Source: Anaerolineaceae bacterium (GTDB taxonomy: Bacteria > Chloroflexota > Anaerolineae > Anaerolineales > Anaerolineaceae). Taken from it: a stretch of DNA of 64,000 bases. Made by a program: the position numbers and the translations under genes. Shown here one piece after another: positions 61,758-64,000 of this stretch (positions are counted from its first letter, which is position 1; each line of letters begins with the position of its first letter). Location: contig JAJUGU010000010.1 of assembly GCA_029265815.1 (NCBI GenBank), forward strand, positions 1-64,000. The letters are read 5' to 3'. The notes beneath the pieces were generated by a model. That model ran no database searches. It was not told where the DNA came from and saw only the letters and a list, made by a program, of their open reading frames with translations.

Positions 61758-63095
61758 TTACTCCTTATTTCCATCTCCAATACCTAATGGCTTCCATTTG
61801 TCTGAATCAGAGCGCAGGCGGTGCTGTCCTCCGCCGCGGTTGTGAAGCAGGTCAAAGTTCGCAGGTTTGATGAACATCTCTTCCCCGTCTAGCAGCCCGC
61901 TGACACCTGATTGACCTGGTTCGCCGCGTTTATTCTGACAATACTTGCAGGTTTTGGGATCATGAGCCTGATAATCCAACGGTTCTTCATAAGTGGTGAT
62001 GTAGCCTTCATAATTGCGCAGTACAATCTTGTGATCAGATGAACTGATGTGATAATTGGGCATTACCGGAATCTTGCCGCCGCCCCCCGGTGCATCCACG
62101 ACGTAAGTGGGAACAGCAAACCCGGAGGTGTGACCACGCAGACCCTCAATGATCTCGATACCCTTGGCGACCGGTGTTCTGAAATGCCCTGCTCCTTCCA
62201 CCAGATCACACTGATAAAGATAATACGGCCTTACCCTGATGCGTACCAGTTTCTGCACCAGGTCGCGCTGAATATGTACACAATCGTTCACACCTGCCAG
62301 AAGCACAGACTGGTTGCCCAGGGGGATACCCGCCCTTGTCAGCTTATCTGCAGCTTCAGCAAGTTCAAGCGTGATCTCATTGGGGTGATTGACATGAATG
62401 TTCATCCATAGCGGGTGGAAACGTTGCAGCATGTCGGTCAATTCGGTGGTAACGCGCATGGGCATGAAGACTGGCACGCGAGATCCAATGCGGATAATTT
62501 CGATATGTGGAATTTCACGCAGGCGGGTTAGTAAATCTTCGAGCAATTTTGGGGCAAGCGTGAGTGGGTCTCCGCCAGAAAGGAGCACATCTCTCACCTG
62601 CGGAGTATTCTTGAGGTACTCAATCTGTGCGTCGAACTCACTGCGTGAGAAAGTCTGGTTGGGGTCTCCCACGATCCGGGCGCGCGTGCAGTAACGACAG
62701 TAGGATGCACATTGTGTGGTTACCAGCATCAATACGCGGTCAGGGTAGCGGTGCACCAGCCCAGGAACAGGAGAATGGCGGTCTTCTGCCAGTGAATCTT
62801 CCATCATACCGGTAAAGACATCAATTTCGCCAGCAGTGGGAATGATCTGCTTGCGGATAGGATCATTTGGATCGTTCGGATCGATCAGAGAGACGAAATA
62901 AGGTGTCACATCCACACGGAAAAGGCCGGGGGTACTGAGCGCTTTACGTTCGCTTTCAGTAAGGGTTAGAACCTTCTCGAAGTCTTCCACTGAGTTCAGA
63001 CGGTTACTTAATTGCCAGCGCCAGTCATTCCATTTTTCATCTGGAATGTCCTTGAATATGGGTGAGCGCTTCGAGACGAACGGGGCTGGGGACAT
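61758..63095 (-). CDS. kamA: Lysine 2,3-aminomutase family radical SAM enzyme
   Basis: 445 residues. The radical-SAM cluster motif CxxxCxxC is CASYCRYC with Cys129, Cys133 and Cys136. SGGDPLTL binds SAM. PLP-binding Lys is in the DAPGGGGKIP region near residue 339. C-terminal features include CKYCQNKRG, a possible zinc site. Lysine 2,3-aminomutase converts L-lysine to L-beta-lysine, used in fermentation and as an osmolyte precursor. AblB acetyltransferase is absent here, so the fermentative role is just as likely. EpmB-like activity is less likely because of the length and C-terminal Cys. Confidence 0.88.
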   Translation of the reverse strand: MSPAPFVSKRSPIFKDIPDEKWNDWRWQLSNRLNSVEDFEKVLTLTESERKALSTPGLFRVDVTPYFVSLIDPNDPNDPIRKQIIPTAGEIDVFTGMMEDSLAEDRHSPVPGLVHRYPDRVLMLVTTQCASYCRYCTRARIVGDPNQTFSRSEFDAQIEYLKNTPQVRDVLLSGGDPLTLAPKLLEDLLTRLREIPHIEIIRIGSRVPVFMPMRVTTELTDMLQRFHPLWMNIHVNHPNEITLELAEAADKLTRAGIPLGNQSVLLAGVNDCVHIQRDLVQKLVRIRVRPYYLYQCDLVEGAGHFRTPVAKGIEIIEGLRGHTSGFAVPTYVVDAPGGGGKIPVMPNYHISSSDHKIVLRNYEGYITTYEEPLDYQAHDPKTCKYCQNKRGEPGQSGVSGLLDGEEMFIKPANFDLLHNRGGGQHRLRSDSDKWKPLGIGDGNKE

Positions 63096-63185
63096 AAGCT
63101 TCTCCTATCACCGGAAATTTGAATTAACTTTCTGATTTTGATTTTAAATGTTAATCAAAAGCAGGTCAACAGAATCACAGTTAAC

Positions 63186-63214
63186 AAAAGGCTGATGATA
63201 TTCGATCATCAGCC
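63186..63214 (-). terminator. Terminator of the permease gene
   Basis: GGCTGATGAT (63190-63199) and ATCATCAGCC (63205-63214); on the minus strand it is followed by TTTTGTTAA. Confidence 0.75.
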
Positions 63215-63240
63215 TCGAAAAATCATAAAGTAGATCTTGA

Positions 63241-64000
63241 TTAATCGATTTGATAAGGCACTTCAGTAATCACAATATTCTTCCGCTGCAATAGAACCTG
63301 CCGCAATGAATCCGCCGTGCGCATGTGTAGAAATCTGGTCCACCAGTGTTTTGGAATGAATTGAGGAACCACCAGGGTAATGATCTCGTTTGGCCCCAGG
63401 ATGGCTGAAATTTTATCGATATACTCCAACAGCGGTTCAAGGAACAATCGGTAAGGAGAATCGAGAACGACCAAACGGTAGCCTTCTCCCCAACGCTCCC
63501 ATTTTGCTTTCACTTTTGCTGTTTCTTCTGGGTCTATGGAGATATGAACCACAGTGATATCATCTGATAATGTGCTGGCAAAATGCAGCCCCGCGAGAGT
63601 GCCGTTATGAACACCGCTGATTGGCATGATCACACGATTGCGTTTGAATATTTTCTTTCTGGGTAGATTCTCTAACGAGAGCTGTTCAGCCAGATGTGTG
63701 TAATGATGGTTGATTTGAAAGAAGATAGTAACCAAAACAGGTATCAGGATGATAATGACCCAGGCACCATCTTTAAACTTGGTGACGGCAAAAATGACTG
63801 CCACGACCGCCGTGCATAATGCCCCAAATCCATTAATGATCATCTTGTGCACCCAGCCCTTATCAAAACGCAGTACAGATCCTCGTTCCACAACTTCTGC
63901 GTCATGGGCAAGATGCCCTGATTTCCACCACCGGCGCGCCATCCCGGTTTGTGAAAGGGTGAATGACAGGAAAACACCTATGGCATATAGCGGGATCAAG
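63241..64000 (-). CDS. APC-superfamily amino acid permease, C-terminal part (start outside window)
   Basis: Only about 253 C-terminal residues are in the window; the N-terminal membrane helices lie beyond the right edge. Two to three hydrophobic helices (IPLYAIGVFLSFTLSQTGMARRWW, then INGFGALCTAVVAVIFAVTKF, then DGAWVIIILIPVLVTIFFQI in parts) precede a cytoplasmic domain of about 150 residues. That domain starts VIMPISGVHNGTLAGLHFASTLSDDITVVHIS and resembles universal-stress-protein-like domains of potassium or amino acid permeases. The combination matches a known group of APC permeases with large C-terminal domains in Chloroflexota and Firmicutes. Substrate unknown. Confidence 0.8.
   Translation of the reverse strand, partial: LIPLYAIGVFLSFTLSQTGMARRWWKSGHLAHDAEVVERGSVLRFDKGWVHKMIINGFGALCTAVVAVIFAVTKFKDGAWVIIILIPVLVTIFFQINHHYTHLAEQLSLENLPRKKIFKRNRVIMPISGVHNGTLAGLHFASTLSDDITVVHISIDPEETAKVKAKWERWGEGYRLVVLDSPYRLFLEPLLEYIDKISAILGPNEIITLVVPQFIPKHWWTRFLHMRTADSLRQVLLQRKNIVITEVPYQID

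Overview
The window is 64 kb of a chromosome of moderate GC content with densely packed bacterial genes on both strands. Several features point to a member of the Chloroflexota, most likely class Anaerolineae: a very large SecA with internal insertions, sugar ABC transporters clustered with glycosidases and PfkB kinases, TEAP-type linkers behind lipoboxes, T-box control of pheST, and LiaF/PspC-type envelope genes. This placement is an inference from gene content; there is no rRNA gene to test it. I found no tRNA, rRNA, CRISPR array, insertion sequence or prophage.

Layout. 1-1 kb: a fibronectin type III surface protein (cut by the left edge) behind a class I c-di-GMP riboswitch. 1.8-8.4 kb: a sugar-uptake operon on the minus strand (binding protein, two permeases, a glycosidase, a TIM-barrel isomerase) with a divergent PfkB kinase. 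8.5-11 kb: an XdhC / MobA-like / DUF364 cluster. 11-13 kb: GlsB-like, TerC and GNAT genes. 13-19 kb: a minus-strand operon for a binding protein, a fused double permease, an ATPase and a PfkB kinase, ending in an OsmC-family gene whose catalytic cysteine codon is UGA followed by a SECIS-like hairpin. 19-28 kb: a thioredoxin/CcdA-like fusion, ROK kinase, L19, a glutamine amidotransferase, murI, homoserine dehydrogenase, folK, folP and a GH127 enzyme. 28-36 kb: lpd, a small membrane protein, secA and an S1 protein. 36-42 kb: an M16 peptidase pair, acpS, a phosphoesterase and a DGNHR-motif protein. 42-45 kb: frr, uppS, cdsA, glpX. 45-49 kb: a SIMPL lipoprotein and a four-gene membrane module. 49-51 kb: cysK-cysE behind a cysteine-rich leader peptide with an attenuator. 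51-54 kb: a CAP/LysM protein, a CBS protein, surE. 53.5-60 kb: rpsB-tsf-pyrH and pheST with a T-box. 60-64 kb: kamA, an aldo/keto reductase, a double CDGSH protein and a permease cut by the right edge.

Much of the interest is in RNA-level control: a c-di-GMP riboswitch, a cysteine attenuator, a phenylalanine T-box, a probable SECIS element, and hairpins at the starts of secA, rpsA, terC and the CAP gene. The two strongest leads are the probable selenocysteine OsmC protein (13,020-13,532) and the cysteine-responsive leader of cysKE (48,856-49,104). No selenocysteine machinery gene (selA, selB, selC, selD) lies in the window, so that call depends on the rest of the genome.
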